Assembly: GCF_963678635.1 (NCBI RefSeq)
Contig: NC_087062.1
Coordinates: 75,136,349 to 75,200,348, forward strand
Direction: 5' to 3'
Source of the DNA: Symsagittifera roscoffensis
Taxonomy: Eukaryota; Xenacoelomorpha; Acoela; Convolutidae
DNA length: 64,000 nt
A program made the translations under genes and the position numbers. The notes below the pieces were generated by a model that had not been told where the DNA came from, did no database searches, and was given only the letters and a program-made list of their open reading frames with translations. Shown here in pieces: positions 52,206-64,000 of the stretch (its first letter is position 1; every line of letters starts with the position of its first letter).

Positions 52206-55200
52206 CTGCAATGCAATCGAACATTTTAACAAGACATTATTTAAAACAAATTAAAGTTTGCTTAAATTCAGAGATAAAAACTGAAAATTTCAAAAATCAG
52301 AATAACTTCAACTTCTCTTTTAGATTTCTAACAAAATTAAGAGCTAGAATGTTTTCAAACGATTTTCAAGGAATAATACCATTCAAGGAATAATACCATT
52401 CAAGGATGGACTGCATGATTAACTTTTCAAAAAATTATTTCGATTCCGATCAATAAAGATTCCATCTCAAAATAAATATACAACACACAGTTGGGAAAGC
52501 GTGAATGACTTGATGATATAAACTCACGGAACAAAGACAGTCTTCTGAATTTCCGAAAATTTTCTTCCCAGTTGCAACTAACCCCAAATCTAAATCCTAA
52601 TTTCCACTTTTGAAACTATAAATCAAGGGTCCCTTTCTGTGCCATTTCCCATTATGTTTTTGACAGCGCGTTGGTTGCTATTTAAAAACTTTTTCATGAA
52701 AACAGATTTAAGAGAGAAGTGATAGATAGATGTATTGGCGTGAACACTTACGAAGTCTCTTCCGAGCGTTACTCGGTCGTTGTCGTGGGTGTCAAACCCA
52801 GGGTTGGCTCTGCCACCCACGTGGAAACTCACAGGCTCATTTGGTGGCCTATTCATCAAGGAAACAGCCGTTCTCCTGAAAACAAAAATTTTCGCATGAA
52901 AATAAAACCCACGTTCCTAACAAATTTCATATGACAAAGATTTTTTCATAGTTGCTAACAAACCTCCAAAACACCATTTTTTAAATGTCAACACAGAACT
53001 TGAAAATACAGATATGATATTTTGAAGCAAGAAAAAACAATTACTCCGGCCTGGCCAACAGATATGCACAGGAATTTTTTGACAGGTAGATTATAAGTTC
53101 TTTGAAAATTTTAGGTTTTTTACACCAACTATTTTGAGCTTCGAATTTAGCCGGAAACAATTTTCGAGCATCTTTTCTCACGTTTTGACAAAAAAGTTAC
53201 TAATTCGGCCTAAGAATTACACCTCAACGAAATTTAAAACAATTCCATTGTTGCAGAAGCGTCCAGGAACGCAAGGAAATCGAAACTTCAAACAAGACTG
53301 CTCGTATCAGGGTGAAGCCCTGAATGTTCCGACTGCCTTTTAAAATCTATGAAGCAGTAATAACATAAAAGAATAAATGCCAAAAAACGAATTGAAAAAA
53401 AAATGAGATTTTTTGCGAAAAACATCCCACCTTACGCCAAATAAAGAACAAAGCGATAGTCTTTGCTCCTAGTGACAAATCGATGGCAAATACGCTTCCT
53501 TCAACCAATTTGAAACGATTTCTAAGACTGATTAAAACTCCGCTTACGCGCTAATAGCGCGAAATAAATCGCGCATTAATTATCCCAAATTGGCCAAAAA
53601 TGACAATCTTTAAACCCCCTCAACTTTACAAAAAAAATAATCACAGGCAATATTTTTTTAAAAGTTAAGCTCAAGACAACAATACCTTTTGAATGATATT
53701 TAAAAAATGGCTAGTTAAACAGTCGAAATTTGTCTGAAGAAAACGAAAGTCGGAACAAAAAGTGGTGAAGTTTGTACCAACGTTCATTTGTACCAAAATG
53801 AGAAATCGGTCCCATATGTACCAAATTTATTCAAATCGTTTTCTGATTGGTCGAATTGTGAGCCAACAAATTATTACATTAATTTTCTACTGTTCAAACA
53901 GAAGAAAACTAAGCAGCAAAATAGTGACCGCCGGAGTCGCGCCAACATGTTGTGAGCTTGCCAACAGACTGTAGGACTCTATACGAAAATTAGATCCGGT
54001 TATTGCCGAGAAGCGGCGACGCGCGCGTAGCGCACCCACCGGCGACCTTAAACCAAGAGCATAAAATAGTCGGCTTAGTAGTCTTTGGCCAATTGAATAT
54101 TTTTGGTACTAACGCGATTGATTTTTTATTTTGGTACAAATGGGACTGATTTATCCTTTCGGTACTTGTGAATACAGTACAAAACAGTCCCATGCAAAAC
54201 AGTTCAATACAAAAGAGTCCGGAAAAATATGAAAATGAACGAAAAAACAGTCAATACAAAACAGTCCGATTAACAGTCCCAATTAATAATTGTTTTAACA
54301 AGGCGACAGGCCGAGAATTGTCCTTTGTTCAACAAGCATAATGAACAAAATAGTGACCGCCGCAGTCGCGCCAACGTGTTGCGAGCTTACCAACAGAGGG
54401 TAGGACTTAATACGAAATTTAGAGCCGGTTATCGCCGCGATCTTAAGCCGGACTGTTTTGCATTGGACTGTTTTGTTCCTCCATTACATGATTTTTGGGA
54501 CTACTTTGTATTCGACTGTTTTGTATATGCACCAAATACCCACCCAAAAAGTAAACTAACTGTAACATTTCGAGGCCAAACTGCGCTTTTTTGTGAATTG
54601 TAAGCGGATACCGCAACAAGACGCTCTCTTTGATCTTCTTTCGTTCTTTCGAAATTTTCGAGTTTCAAAACAAATCATGGCCGACACTTTTGCATTAAGG
54701 TTACTCAATTTAGAAAACTGTATCAATAGGAAAATTTATCATTCCGCTAAGTAATTATATAATCAAAGACCAATTTTGAAACTAAAAGTTGTTTACAGTT
54801 TTGTGGGCCATTTTCGATACAGTCATAGGAGAGCGTAAATTGACGTTCTTTTGGCAAACGAATTTGATTGGAACTTATCAATGATTGGTTACCAAACACG
54901 CAGACAAAATGCAATTACTTTTTCTCGATGTCTAAAGATAAGACAGTACTTTCATTATAGGTATATGAAGCAGCCGCAGTATAAACCAGTTACAGTACTG
55001 ACTAGCTACAAACACGTATCTGTTGCATAATAGTAACGGGACAATTATAAGACATTTACGGAAGTCTGGCAAGTTTCATTCAAGTGACGTAACTTTCGGC
55101 TAGTTTATATACTTGGTCTGAATAAAAAGTAGTATCATTCAAGTGAACTACCTTTCCGCTGAATTATACTTCAGCTGTTTGATTCACACTTTTTCTAGCC

Positions 55201-58200
55201 CAGAAAACAATCAAAAGCATACTAGCGGTTATTAATTAAAGTGAAAATTAATATTTAGAAGGCAAAATATTTCGTTCCGACTTTCGAACAAAATAACAAA
55301 ATATATATGCTCGAGGTGTTTTTTTTTTCAAACCAAAATCTATTTTAAAAAATTTATATTTTTGAAATACGTTAATGAACTGAGAAGACGTTAATGAAAT
55401 GGGTTATGAAATTCCTAATTGACGATAAATAAAACGCGTCCAGACAATTCGGCCAAAGACAATTCAGCCGATTTGAAATTCAGACAATTCAGCCAAAAGT
55501 TTGCAGACAATTCAGCCAGAGACAATTCAGCCAATAATAGTGACCACCGCAGTCGCGCCAACGTGTTGCGAGCTTAACTACAGAGGGTAGGACTCTCAAA
55601 TTATTCATTAACGCAATGCATAGGCGGCTAATTATTCCAAATCAGAACATCAATCAACAATAAAACTTAAGTACGCTAATTGGTCCTTTTAATGCTCTCG
55701 TAGACAAAAGTATTTGAGCTCGATAAGAGGACCAATAGTTACCAAATATTATTGTTCCGACATTCAAAGAAAACTAGTGTAACAAGCAAAGAAGGTGTGT
55801 TTTTTTATTCTGCTAATTTTTGGCGATCGAAATAATTGTTTTATTGAAGATATCGACTCCCTGAAAGCAAATTTGAAAAATATTTTACCTCCGATCATTT
55901 TTTGCAAAGATATGGGAGTTTGAAAGAGCTTTGGACTAATTTATACGCTCTTTGAAGATTTAATCCGCAATCCTGAAAGCCCAATGCAAAATATTGTTCC
56001 AAAATTTGTAACGAAAGTAACGGAATATTTGTGCTCGGGATGGGTTTTTTTCTTCAGACAAATTTCGACTTTTTAACTAGCCATTTTTGACGGCATTTTT
56101 TATATCATTGAAAAAGTATTGTTGTCCTGAGCTTAAGTTTGAAAAAATATTTCACTTGTGATCATTTTTCGTTAAGTTACTGGGGTTTAAAGATTGTCAT
56201 TTTGGCCAATTCGGGACAATGAACGCGCGAAATATTTCGCGCTATTAACACGTACGCGGAGACTTAATCCGTCGTAGAAACCGTTCCAAATTGGTTGAAA
56301 GAAGCTAATTTGCCAGAATTGATTTGTTACAAGGAGCGAAATCTATTCTTTTGTACTTTATATGGCGTGTGGGGGATAACTTTCATAAAAATCTCAATTT
56401 AAAAAACAAAAAAAAATTATTTTATTTTATTTCATTTAATTTGTTTCATGTTATTACTGCTCAATAGACCTGAAAAGGCAGTCGGAACATTCAGGGCTTT
56501 GCCCTGATACGAGCAGTCTGGTTGACTATTCTCTCTCCCAACCCCCTATTTCGATTTTCAGAAATTCAAATTTCAATAGCTTAAAACAATTTTCAGAAAA
56601 AATATATATATATTTAAAGTTTGTTACGTGGGTATTATATAAATAGTGAGTAATACAAATACGAAGGCGCGAAAATGAAAACCCATTTAAATGTTGACAA
56701 TTTTGCATATTTTATACAGAAATGGTTGTCAAAAATAATACATGCATAGGGGGGGGGGGGGATAGTTAACAAGGCCTAAAGGGGGGGGGGGGGGGGGGGG
56801 GGAATAGTTAACAAGATCCATAATTATGTTCTTCATCTGCAACTTACTTGATTTGATGTCTGTAGATTATGCCGATGAACACGACAACACTGATCACGAC
56901 CAGAATCAACACCAACATCACTCCTCCGAGCACTAAAAACAAACATTGCATTATTATGTTTACACGCTAATAAATAGTATTCTGATATATTCGAGGGGAA
57001 AATATGAATCTTTCCCAAATAGAAGCTCCCCATTTACAGAAAAAAAAATGATCAAAAAGGAAAACCCTTTCCGATCTCGCACTCTTAATGGTCCATCATT
57101 TTGGGATAAGAGATTCTCAAAAAAGATGCAAAATTGATGGGCACTGACTTGAACACTTTAGAATTGAAGTTCTATCTTACCACTGGGGGTGGTCGGAACA
57201 GGATCTAACTGGATGCACTAACTCGCATTTCTTAACAAGTTCAATCTCAATCAAATTTGGAACTTCATTTAATTTTTTCACTTTTTAAATTCTAAAAGCT
57301 AGATCTGCAGCAAACTCGACAATTGAACAAGTAAAACTAACCTCCCGCGCCTCCTCGTCCACCCTTTTGCTCGCAGTTGATTCCCTTATATCCATCGAAG
57401 CACCGGCACTCCAGGCTAGATAGATCCTTTTCTCCGTTGCCACTGCAAGGTGCATACATGAACTCTGTCCTTCCTGGAAAATAGTAGAAAAACAACTGAT
57501 ATGGTCAACTTGGAATTGTTGTCCAAGGCATCCCAATTTTAAAATAGTTCAGGATTTTGAATTTTGTCATTCTAAACTTTTGAAGTTTTGGTCCGTATGA
57601 TATGCCTTTGTTGCATTCACGAAAATAACTGTCGCCCAATTGCTACCCGCTATGCTGGCTTGCTGAGCAGGGTCGCTTTTTTAAATGATGCGAGTTGTCG
57701 CTTGCGACGATTTGTCGCCTCACATTTTCACTACATGGTAGTTATGAACAAAAATGAACGATAATCGCAGCGAGAATGGAGGGTACGGTAAAGGAGGGTC
57801 CTGTAATTTTAATTGGAAAAAAATATATTTTTGGTCTCAGCGAAGTTAATTTTAAAGAATGACTAGAGGCGCTTTTTTAAACTGAAATGGTCAAATATCC
57901 AAAACTAATGGGTTTCAGAAGTTTCGTATTGTTAATGGCAGAGAGCATGCAACTGAACTTTCCATATTAACAAAAACAATTAGCCTGCAAAATCACTCAA
58001 TTCATAAATGAAATTCTTGTTTCGTTTTTAGTTCAGTTCTATATAATTATTAGCCCGTAGGTTAGATCAATTGCTGCTATCAAACGCTTAACCCACCAGC
58101 ACACATAATGTTAAAATATCATACTCCTTTTTCTTAGTTTAATTCTTAGTTTTATGAAAACTCCTGAAATATCATAAAAATCGTCAAATTGGAAAGCTTA

Positions 58201-61200
58201 AAAAATTTGGGCCATAAAATTAGGATGAGCGTCAGATCTGCAACTGTTGGCATTAAGCCAACTGCTCCCTATTAACTGGTGAAAAATTTCAAACGTTGAA
58301 TATTTTTTTTAGTTTAAAACATTTGAAAGTTTTTCAAAAATTATAAAAACGTCATATCTAGGAATGTAAACGGCGTTGAGCAGCCAAATTTTGAGTTTTA
58401 TACAATTAGTTATTTATAAGATTTCTGAAAATTTCTAAAAAAAAAAGGTAAATCTCGGAAACTTAAAGCATTTGAAGAGTCACATTCGGAGATCATATTT
58501 GCAAAAGAGTACTTTGACATTGCTTAACTACAGTGTTAGAAATTCCAAACTTTGGGAAGTATTTTCAATCTGAGTTTTTTCGAAAACTTTTGAAAAAATT
58601 ATTTAAAATTCCATATCTTGGAAACTGAAAGCATTTGATTAGTCAAATTTAGACGTTAGTTTGCAAATCCCTGAGAGTACCCTGACAGCATCCGACTATT
58701 GTCTTGCTAATTTCATACTTGGTGAAATAAACGCTCAGCTCAAGGAAAAGCGGAAACAAATTCTTAGCCATAGCAAAACACAATATAGCATATAGCTTAA
58801 CCGTGAAAAATACGTTTAATATACAAAAATATTGCATGGAAAAACCTTAAGCATGGCGGGATAAGGAATGCCGCATTTAAATATAAAACAATTAGATATA
58901 TAATAGATTATATCATTATAAAAAAAATCTGGGCTGTAATTTGCGAGTTGTGCTCGTGCGAGCAAGTCATAATACTAATAAAGCTCAACAAGACGGCTCG
59001 TATCAGGGCGAAGCCTTGAATAATCCGACTGCCTTTTAAGGTTTATGGAGCAGTAATAACATTTAAAAATTCAATGAAATAAAACAAAAATCAAAAAAAG
59101 TTTTTTCTAAAATTTGAAATATGTTATGAAAATCATCCCCCCACACGCCATACAAAGTACAAAAGGATAGATTTCGCTCCTTGTAACAAACCAATTATGG
59201 CACATAAGCTTCTTTTAACCAATTTGGAACGATTTCTAAGACGGATTAACTCTCCGCTTACGCGTTAATAGCGCGAAATATATCGCGCGTTAATTGTCCC
59301 AAATTGGCCAAAATGGCAATCTTTAAACCCTCGTAACTTTACGAAAAATGATCACAGGTAAAATATTTTTTCAAATTTAAGCTCAGGACAACAATACCTT
59401 TTGAATATTATAAGAAAATTCCGTCAAAAATGGCTAGTTAAAAAGTCGAAATTTGTCTGAAGAAAAAAAAACCCACCCCGAGCCCAAATATTCCGTTACT
59501 TTCGTATCGAAAGTCGGAACAATTACTTAACGTCTCAGTAAGATTTAAAAGTGACTAACCGATATTACACTTGGTCTGCTGTGTATTGCTCACGAAATCT
59601 GATCCGTCAGGACATACACACATGAACTCTTTCGTTTGTGGGTTAATGTTTCCCTTCGGAAGACACAGGTGCGAACAGGCACTGTCACTGCAGTGGTCAA
59701 GCATAGCTGGAAACAAGAAATGAGTGAAAGACGCAAGGAAAGTTTTGAACATTTTCAATTCCGCGGCGAAATCGAAAAACTCAAATCCAATTTTGAATTT
59801 AAAATTCAAATTCCAAGTTTTGCACAACTTGCCCTTTCTACGATTCTGTATGTAAAGGAATGATTTTTGAATGTAAAGGAATGATTCTTGCCCTTTCTTG
59901 GATAATTCTGTAGTAAAGGAAAGATTTTGAATTGATTGTGATGTCAAAAATAAAACTGTCAAATTTTAGCCTTGAGTGTGAACAAAGTTCGAAAAAAAAA
60001 CTAAAAAAATCAGACGACCTTAATGAAAAAAACTTGTTGACTTCAGTACCCGAACCTTAAAGCCTTAAAATGGACCCATTATATTCTCTGTAACTTTACA
60101 GGGATTTCAATTTAGAACTAGGTCCAGCATAATTAAAGTTGGGGTAAATAACGCGCGATATACTTCGCCAATAATCATTTTAAAAAATCCATAAAAAATT
60201 GAGGCATAGGCAACTTAGTCTTTTTAATACGCTATCATACGCAAAATATATACAAAAAGCGCGTGTTGAATGTAAAAGCATAAATTTACTAAACGAAAAT
60301 GGAAAAAATATATATTTGTTTTCTTCATCTACACGCTTCATGAAGATTTTTCATTTTTTTCCACGTTATACAATAATTTTTAATATCAAAAACAATTTTT
60401 ATTTTAAAGGACGCTAAAAGGCAGTTGGAACATTGAGGGAGGCGCATTCTTTGACTCGTTTTGCCCATGTTTCTCTGAGTAGCCCATATATTGGAATCTT
60501 ATGCGCTGATTTTGAGGTCAAAAACAGCAATTTTTGGTATACAATTAATTTAAATACCTGGGTCAGGCCGTGCGTATTGTTGGTACAGACTCAAAGGTGA
60601 CCATAATTCAATGTCCTCTTTGATGACTGTGAAGGTATCTTTGCCTTCTTCGTTGAGATCAAACTTGCTGTTCTTGAAAAGCCCGAATCGACCAGTTGAT
60701 TCATTCTGTCCAGTGAAGTAAATTTCGTGTTCAAATACCACAAGTGAAAATGGTTTGATGCTGCGCTCTTCTAAAACATTCAACGCTTGAAATTAAAAAA
60801 AGTGTCAAAACTCGCCGCTTTTAAAGTGTTTAAATTGAAAAATAATGCCCTGGTGAAATGACCCCGCACTTTGCTTTTGTTAAATATGCAATTAATAATG
60901 ACAAAGAGTCTAAAACTATATGAGTTGATTGCGGACAAATAATATTTTATCAGATTTCGTCGTTTCGTCAAATGGGCGTTTTCACCTGTCCTAATACCAG
61001 TACCTAATTTTGTCTACTTAGGTAGTTCCACCTACTGTAGTGTTGATATTGTGGATTTAAACCTGATGACTAACCAAAAGAGGCGACTATTTTTCTATCT
61101 GAGCCGTCAGGCAAAATGCATCCAATGGCATGCAGTAAAAAGTCAGTCCAATACACCCTGCCGTCCTTAAAATAGTCCACTGCAACACCTCGGATTTCTC

Positions 61201-61699
61201 CATGCTCGTTACTGACAAGAGTAGACACAGTCATTCCGTGTCCGTCAATTCGAATAATCTCCATTTTTTGACTGCCCGTATTGTGTTGTGCCACATAGAC
61301 AAATCCTCTGAGTGGGTCAACCGTGATGCTTCTTGGCAGCTTGAAAATGAAACCTCGCAGATCCAGGGTCTTCGGGTAGCGACCATCAACAGTCGAGACC
61401 ACTAGATTGTAAATCGGGTTGTTCGAGTCAAATTCGTCCGTCTTTTCAAACCAGTACATCAACTCGTGCACTTCGTCAATGGCCATAGCCTTAGTGGGTT
61501 CTCGGCCAGGGTAGGGAATGACTTTTTCTTCGCATGATTCAGGAGTAACAATGCTACTGAATTCAGGGATGATACAGCGATAGATTTGGTGCGCTGAGTC
61601 ATCGAGATAGTGTAGGGTGTGGTTGGGTGAGAAGTAGTCAATTGCTACCGGGTTGCTAGTCAGCTGTAAAAAGAGGAGCAGCGATAATTTAAACATCAT
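51957..61699 (-). CDS. LDLR-family-like single-pass receptor, seven exons
   Basis: Exons in coding order: 61699-61075, 60785-60558, 59706-59560, 57473-57342, 56932-56848, 52875-52752, 52205-51957. The total is 1590 nt, 529 residues, and all junctions keep phase with GT-AG sites. Domains: signal peptide MMFKLSLLLFLQLTSNPVA; a YWTD-type beta-propeller (20-280; YWFEKTD, RGFVYVAQHN, GRVYWTDFLLHAIG, YFTGQ); an EGF-like module (CSDSACSHLCLP, CVCPDG); a second EGF-like module (CRCFDGYKGINC); a membrane span (GGVMLVLILVVISVVVFIGI) and a tail of about 130 residues. The tail has NPGF and FSNPVF, which resemble the FxNPxY endocytic signals of LDL receptors but with Phe. No LDL-A ligand-binding repeats are present, so ligand choice must rest on the propeller. 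Confidence 0.87.
52206..52751. other. receptor intron 6
   Basis: 546 bp; a short 20-bp tandem duplication (CATTCAAGGAATAATAC) at about 52364-52405, nothing else. Confidence 0.45.
52752..52875 (-). CDS. receptor exon 6: cytoplasmic tail with NPGF
   Basis: Encodes RTAVSLMNRPPNEPVSF and RANPGFDTHD. Acceptor TTTTCAG, donor GTAAGT. Confidence 0.88.
53325..53757. mobile_element. TGTTCCGACT-ended MITE, copy 1
   Basis: Begins TGTTCCGACTGCCTTTTAA and ends AAAGTCGGAACA, inverted ends of 9-10 bp. The interior includes CTTACGCGCTAATAGCGCG and GCGCATTAATTATCCC. It matches 59021-59522 in the same orientation and 55753-56489 in the opposite one. Confidence 0.7.
53915..54045. repeat. GC-rich dispersed repeat, three local copies
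   Basis: ATAGTGACCGCCGGAGTCGC and GCCAACATGTTGTGAGCTT, with relatives at about 54350-54440 and 55538-55595. It is GC-rich against an AT-rich background and may derive from an RNA gene or another element. Confidence 0.6.
55753..56489. mobile_element. TGTTCCGACT-ended MITE, copy 2 (inverted)
   Basis: Starts TGTTCCGACATTC and ends GGCAGTCGGAACA. It is the longest of the three copies, keeping a GGCGTGTGGGGGATAACTTTC segment that is also present, in the opposite orientation, at 59136-59150. Confidence 0.7.
56848..56932 (-). CDS. receptor exon 5: transmembrane segment
   Basis: LGGVMLVLILVVISVVVFIG then IIYRHQIK: a 22-residue hydrophobic helix with a basic stop-transfer end. Confidence 0.92.
56933..57341. 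other. receptor intron 4, nothing recognised
   Basis: 409 bp of ordinary intron. Confidence 0.4.
57342..57473 (-). CDS. receptor exon 4: EGF-like module 2
   Basis: CSGNGEKDLSSLECRCFDG, then INC, and a Gly/Arg-rich juxtamembrane linker. The first cysteine pair is shortened compared with a full EGF. Confidence 0.85.
57474..59559. other. receptor intron 3
   Basis: Contains MITE copy 3 at 59021-59522. 58280-58640 has loosely repeated TTGAAAAATTATAAAA...CATATCTTGGAAACTGAAAGC strings. No coding evidence. Confidence 0.45.
59021..59522. mobile_element. TGTTCCGACT-ended MITE, copy 3
   Basis: Same order as copy 1. The left end has mutated to TAATCCGACT; the right end is AAAGTCGGAACA. It lies in receptor intron 3. 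Confidence 0.65.
59560..59706 (-). CDS. receptor exon 3: EGF-like module 1
   Basis: CSDSACSHLCLP, then CVCPDGSDF and a final Cys: the EGF module that normally closes a YWTD propeller. Confidence 0.9.
59707..60557. other. receptor intron 2
   Basis: GTAAAGGAATGATTTTTGAA recurs about three times at 59850-59925. 60418-60440 (AAAGGCAGTTGGAACATTGA) is an end fragment of the TGTTCCGACT family. Nothing else. Confidence 0.45.
60558..60785 (-). CDS. receptor exon 2: last propeller blades
   Basis: ALNVLEERSIKPFSLVVFEH is the usual PFALxVFE element of YWTD propellers. It ends YQQYARPDPG before GTATTT. Confidence 0.88.
61075..61699 (-). CDS. receptor exon 1: signal peptide and propeller
   Basis: The tandem ATGATG start is followed by a hydrophobic signal. 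The exon covers most of the propeller and ends at IVASF before GTTAGT. Confidence 0.9.
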
Positions 61700-62821
61700 T
61701 AGACACAGAGGCGATACAAATCAAGAATGCAAGCTGGAGAAAATAAAATGAGACGAAAACCATTAATTTGAAAAAAAAATTTAAAAAAAAATATTCGAAA
61801 AAAAAGATAAAAAGTGCATCTGCAATAATTTATAATTTCTTAAGTTTGTCTCGACTGATCTTTAATTTCAGGAAACCACAGATTTTTTTCTTCCTTCCCC
61901 TTACCCCTCCCCTCTATCATCCTCTCCTCCCCCTCCCACCTGCGAAATCTTTCCAGTGAAATTTTGTTCACGTTATCCGAATGGTACGAAAATTGACATG
62001 CGAACTATTTAGCCATGACAAACATATTTGATATTGATAATGAACCTTGTAAAACCCCTCGTTACACCATAAAATTGATGCTTATGCGAGGTGGGGGGAA
62101 AGGAAAAAGAGCCAACCACAGGATTAAATAAGCATTCAGTATCATTTACCGAGCCGCGAAATTTTTAAAAAATATTAAGTTTTAAAAATCAAAGACGCCC
62201 CACCCTTTTCACAACCACCCCTCCCCCTGAAACAAATTAAAAAACAAACACATAATTTTCTCTTCGAACTTAATATGACTTAAATGATATAAAATCAGCT
62301 GAGACTATTTAAGCGAAAGAAAAATATAAAGTTAAACAAAGGAAATTACATAAAATCAGAGATGGTGAAGTTACAAACTACAGAACAACTTGAATTCTAG
62401 TAAGAATACCCTTGCAGAAGAAACGCTTTGAAACATGCAGACAAAAAAAAACAGATAAAAGATGCACGACAACTCAAGTTTTCTCCGAAAAAAGTTTTAT
62501 TTCATTCTTATCGAAAAACGCAAGCTTTGGCCGCGATTCAAATTCAAGACTGTAAGATCCAAAAACACGCGTTTTACCTCTAGATTAGGTGGAAATAAAA
62601 ACATCTAGTTCGCGATGACAATTCAGTTGCTCTCGCTCGTGTTAATTATGTTAAATTTCAATGTTAATTTTTTTTACCAGCTACATGTTGCAAATACTTG
62701 TTTACACACAGATGCGAAGCTGAGCTTCGCAAACACTAGCCAGAACACGAAAAAACTGCTTTTTAAAGTAAATTAACAAAAAATAGATATGAGCCTCAAA
62801 ATAGTAAAACTCTGCATTGTA

Positions 62822-62890
62822 TCGGATTCGAACCGGCGACCTTGAGACTTGGCGTCTCACTCCCTGCACTCTCGACCACAAACGCTTAAC
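62822..62890 (-). tRNA. degenerate tRNA-like sequence (pseudo-tRNA or SINE head)
   Basis: On the minus strand GTGGTCGAGAGTGC resembles a D-arm, TGAGA-CGCCAAG-TCTCA an anticodon arm, and GGTTCGAATCC is a perfect B box. The T-stem pairs over only about 3 bp and the anticodon loop lacks U33, so it is probably not a functional tRNA. Confidence 0.4.
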
Positions 62891-63709
62891 AACCACAAAT
62901 AAAGCAGCTACATATACAAATTTTCAATGCAATGCAGCAAAAAAATAAACACGATCTTACAAATAACAGTTTGGAATATAAAAAACTGAAGTCATCCACA
63001 CTAACAATGCATATAATAAATTGGTAAGCATAAAGCCACATTTTGTATTATTTATGCATTCCAAAAAATTGCGAGATATATATAGATTTGGAAAATTTCA
63101 TAAATCGAGTTTTTATAATTGTTACGTTGTTTGAAACAAATTGCTGTTTTCGGTTCATTTGTGGAATTAAAAATGCATCGACAGTGTTAACTTATTGCTA
63201 ATCGAATTACAAAGCACATTCTATCAAAAAACCGCACAGGTACTACCAAAGGGAGGCCGTTAGCAAATAAGGTTAAGAAAACAAAATATTCGTACTATTA
63301 CACTACGCTCATTAAAGTTCGCAATTGTAAAAATGCCTGGAGGGGTTATCAGAGAGCATTTCAGCTCATCGAGTGGTAACCCTGAAAACAGTTACAGAAG
63401 AGAGGCATAAAACAAGGGAAGTAAAGTGACAAAACACGAAATAATTACTTAACTGGACATTAGAGTACGGTCAAAAAATATAACTGGATAACAACCAAAC
63501 GCCGCTTTTTCGAAAAGTTTTTTATCGACGCTGCAATTCAGATTACGATTGACAGTGCTTAAATATGATAAATCACTCAGCCTGATCTAACGCTTGCAAG
63601 TGTTTGATTTTGCACGAGAAAAAAACCATAGTCCAATGATAATTCAAAATTTAGGAGCCCGGGAAACGAATATATCTTGAGCGGATGGTGAAAGAAGTTA
63701 TGATTCATT

Positions 63710-63965
63710 AAAATTAGCTTTAACCAGTTAAAGACCATTTGAATAAATAAAAACAAGTTAAAAACTTGCTGTATGAAGCTATGGCCCGATAAAGGTACAT
63801 ATAAACCTTTAGCAGTACCTTATAACACGTTGAAAGTAGCTATTACCCGTTAATGGCCTTGCAAAGTAGTTATGATCAGTTTTAAAGTAACCACGACCGT
63901 AAAGGTACTACGACCCATTAAATTGAGATATGACCTTGTAAAGAGTAAGATAGCTATGACCCTCA
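63710..63965. repeat. degenerate tandem repeat (AAAGTAGCTATGACC)
   Basis: About seven loose units of 25-35 bp built on AAAGTAGCTATTACCCGTTA (variants AAGCTATGGCCCGATAAAGG, AAGTAACCACGACCGTAAAG). Confidence 0.6.
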
Positions 63966-64000
63966 GTGAAGCAGTCAGCCAACATATGCAACAGAACTTA

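Larger units (their letters stand above)
52876..56847. other. receptor intron 5, a repeat cluster
   Basis: Nearly 4 kb of layered repeats: TGTTCCGACT-ended elements (53325-53757, 55753-56489, and part of one near 55268), three copies of a GC-rich segment (about 53920, 54350, 55538), short reiterations of ACAGTCC (54180-54290) and of ACAATTCAGCCA (55445-55535), and long poly-G runs at 56749-56802. Confidence 0.6.
61700..64000. other. upstream region of the receptor gene
   Basis: Contains a T/C-rich stretch at about 61885-61950, a tRNA-like sequence at 62822-62890 and a degenerate tandem repeat at 63710-63965. No gene is supported. No clear TATA box precedes the receptor start. A TTTTCTCCAG about 40 bp before the ATG could be a 5'-UTR splice acceptor. 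Confidence 0.4.

Overview
The window is AT-rich nuclear DNA of an invertebrate animal. The evidence is interrupted genes with GT-AG introns of up to about 5 kb, an extracellular-matrix protein of the papilin type, an LDL-receptor-like membrane protein, many short non-autonomous DNA transposons, and a very large envelope-bearing LTR-type retroelement. I cannot fix the phylum from the sequence alone. Exon chains below were assembled by hand and checked for splice sites, reading-frame phase and domain continuity; no search was run.

Layout. At 1-1847 (+) lie the last three exons of an unrecognised gene whose last exon ends in a hydrophobic tail. It converges with a 23-exon papilin-like gene on the minus strand, 28752 down to 2766. 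That gene encodes about 1190 residues: signal peptide, TSP1, cysteine-rich and spacer region, six more TSP1 repeats, a Kunitz domain, five GCC-type papilin repeats and two divergent Kunitz domains. Its introns hold a nested intronless gene on the plus strand (17456-18298), a decayed Ty3-like pol (about 21.0-24.1 kb), and several MITE families. Three MITE copies have clear target-site duplications.

From 33161 to 51256 lies an approximately 18-kb retroelement on the minus strand, flanked by a perfect 34-bp direct repeat. In its own 5'-to-3' order it carries a small basic ORF pair, a 509-codon ORF, an intact 2213-codon gag-pol (capsid, zinc knuckle, protease, RT, RNase H, DDE integrase, GPY/F), tiny membrane ORFs, an ATG-less proline/serine/threonine-rich ORF, an envelope gene broken by two in-frame stops and one frameshift, and a 602-codon ORF of unknown function. 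Several ORF junctions are overlapping or abutting (ATGA, TAAATG, a 22-nt overlap in the -1 frame), which suggests coupled or recoded translation. This element is the most unusual object in the window.

From 61699 down to 51957 (-) is a seven-exon gene for a 529-residue single-pass receptor: signal peptide, YWTD-type propeller, two EGF-like modules, one membrane span and a cytoplasmic tail with two NPxF motifs. Its introns are packed with a TGTTCCGACT-ended repeat family and a GC-rich repeat. Upstream, 61.7-64 kb holds a degenerate tRNA-like sequence and a tandem repeat. The papilin-like and receptor genes are both on the minus strand and both act outside or at the cell surface, but nothing in the sequence ties them into one pathway.
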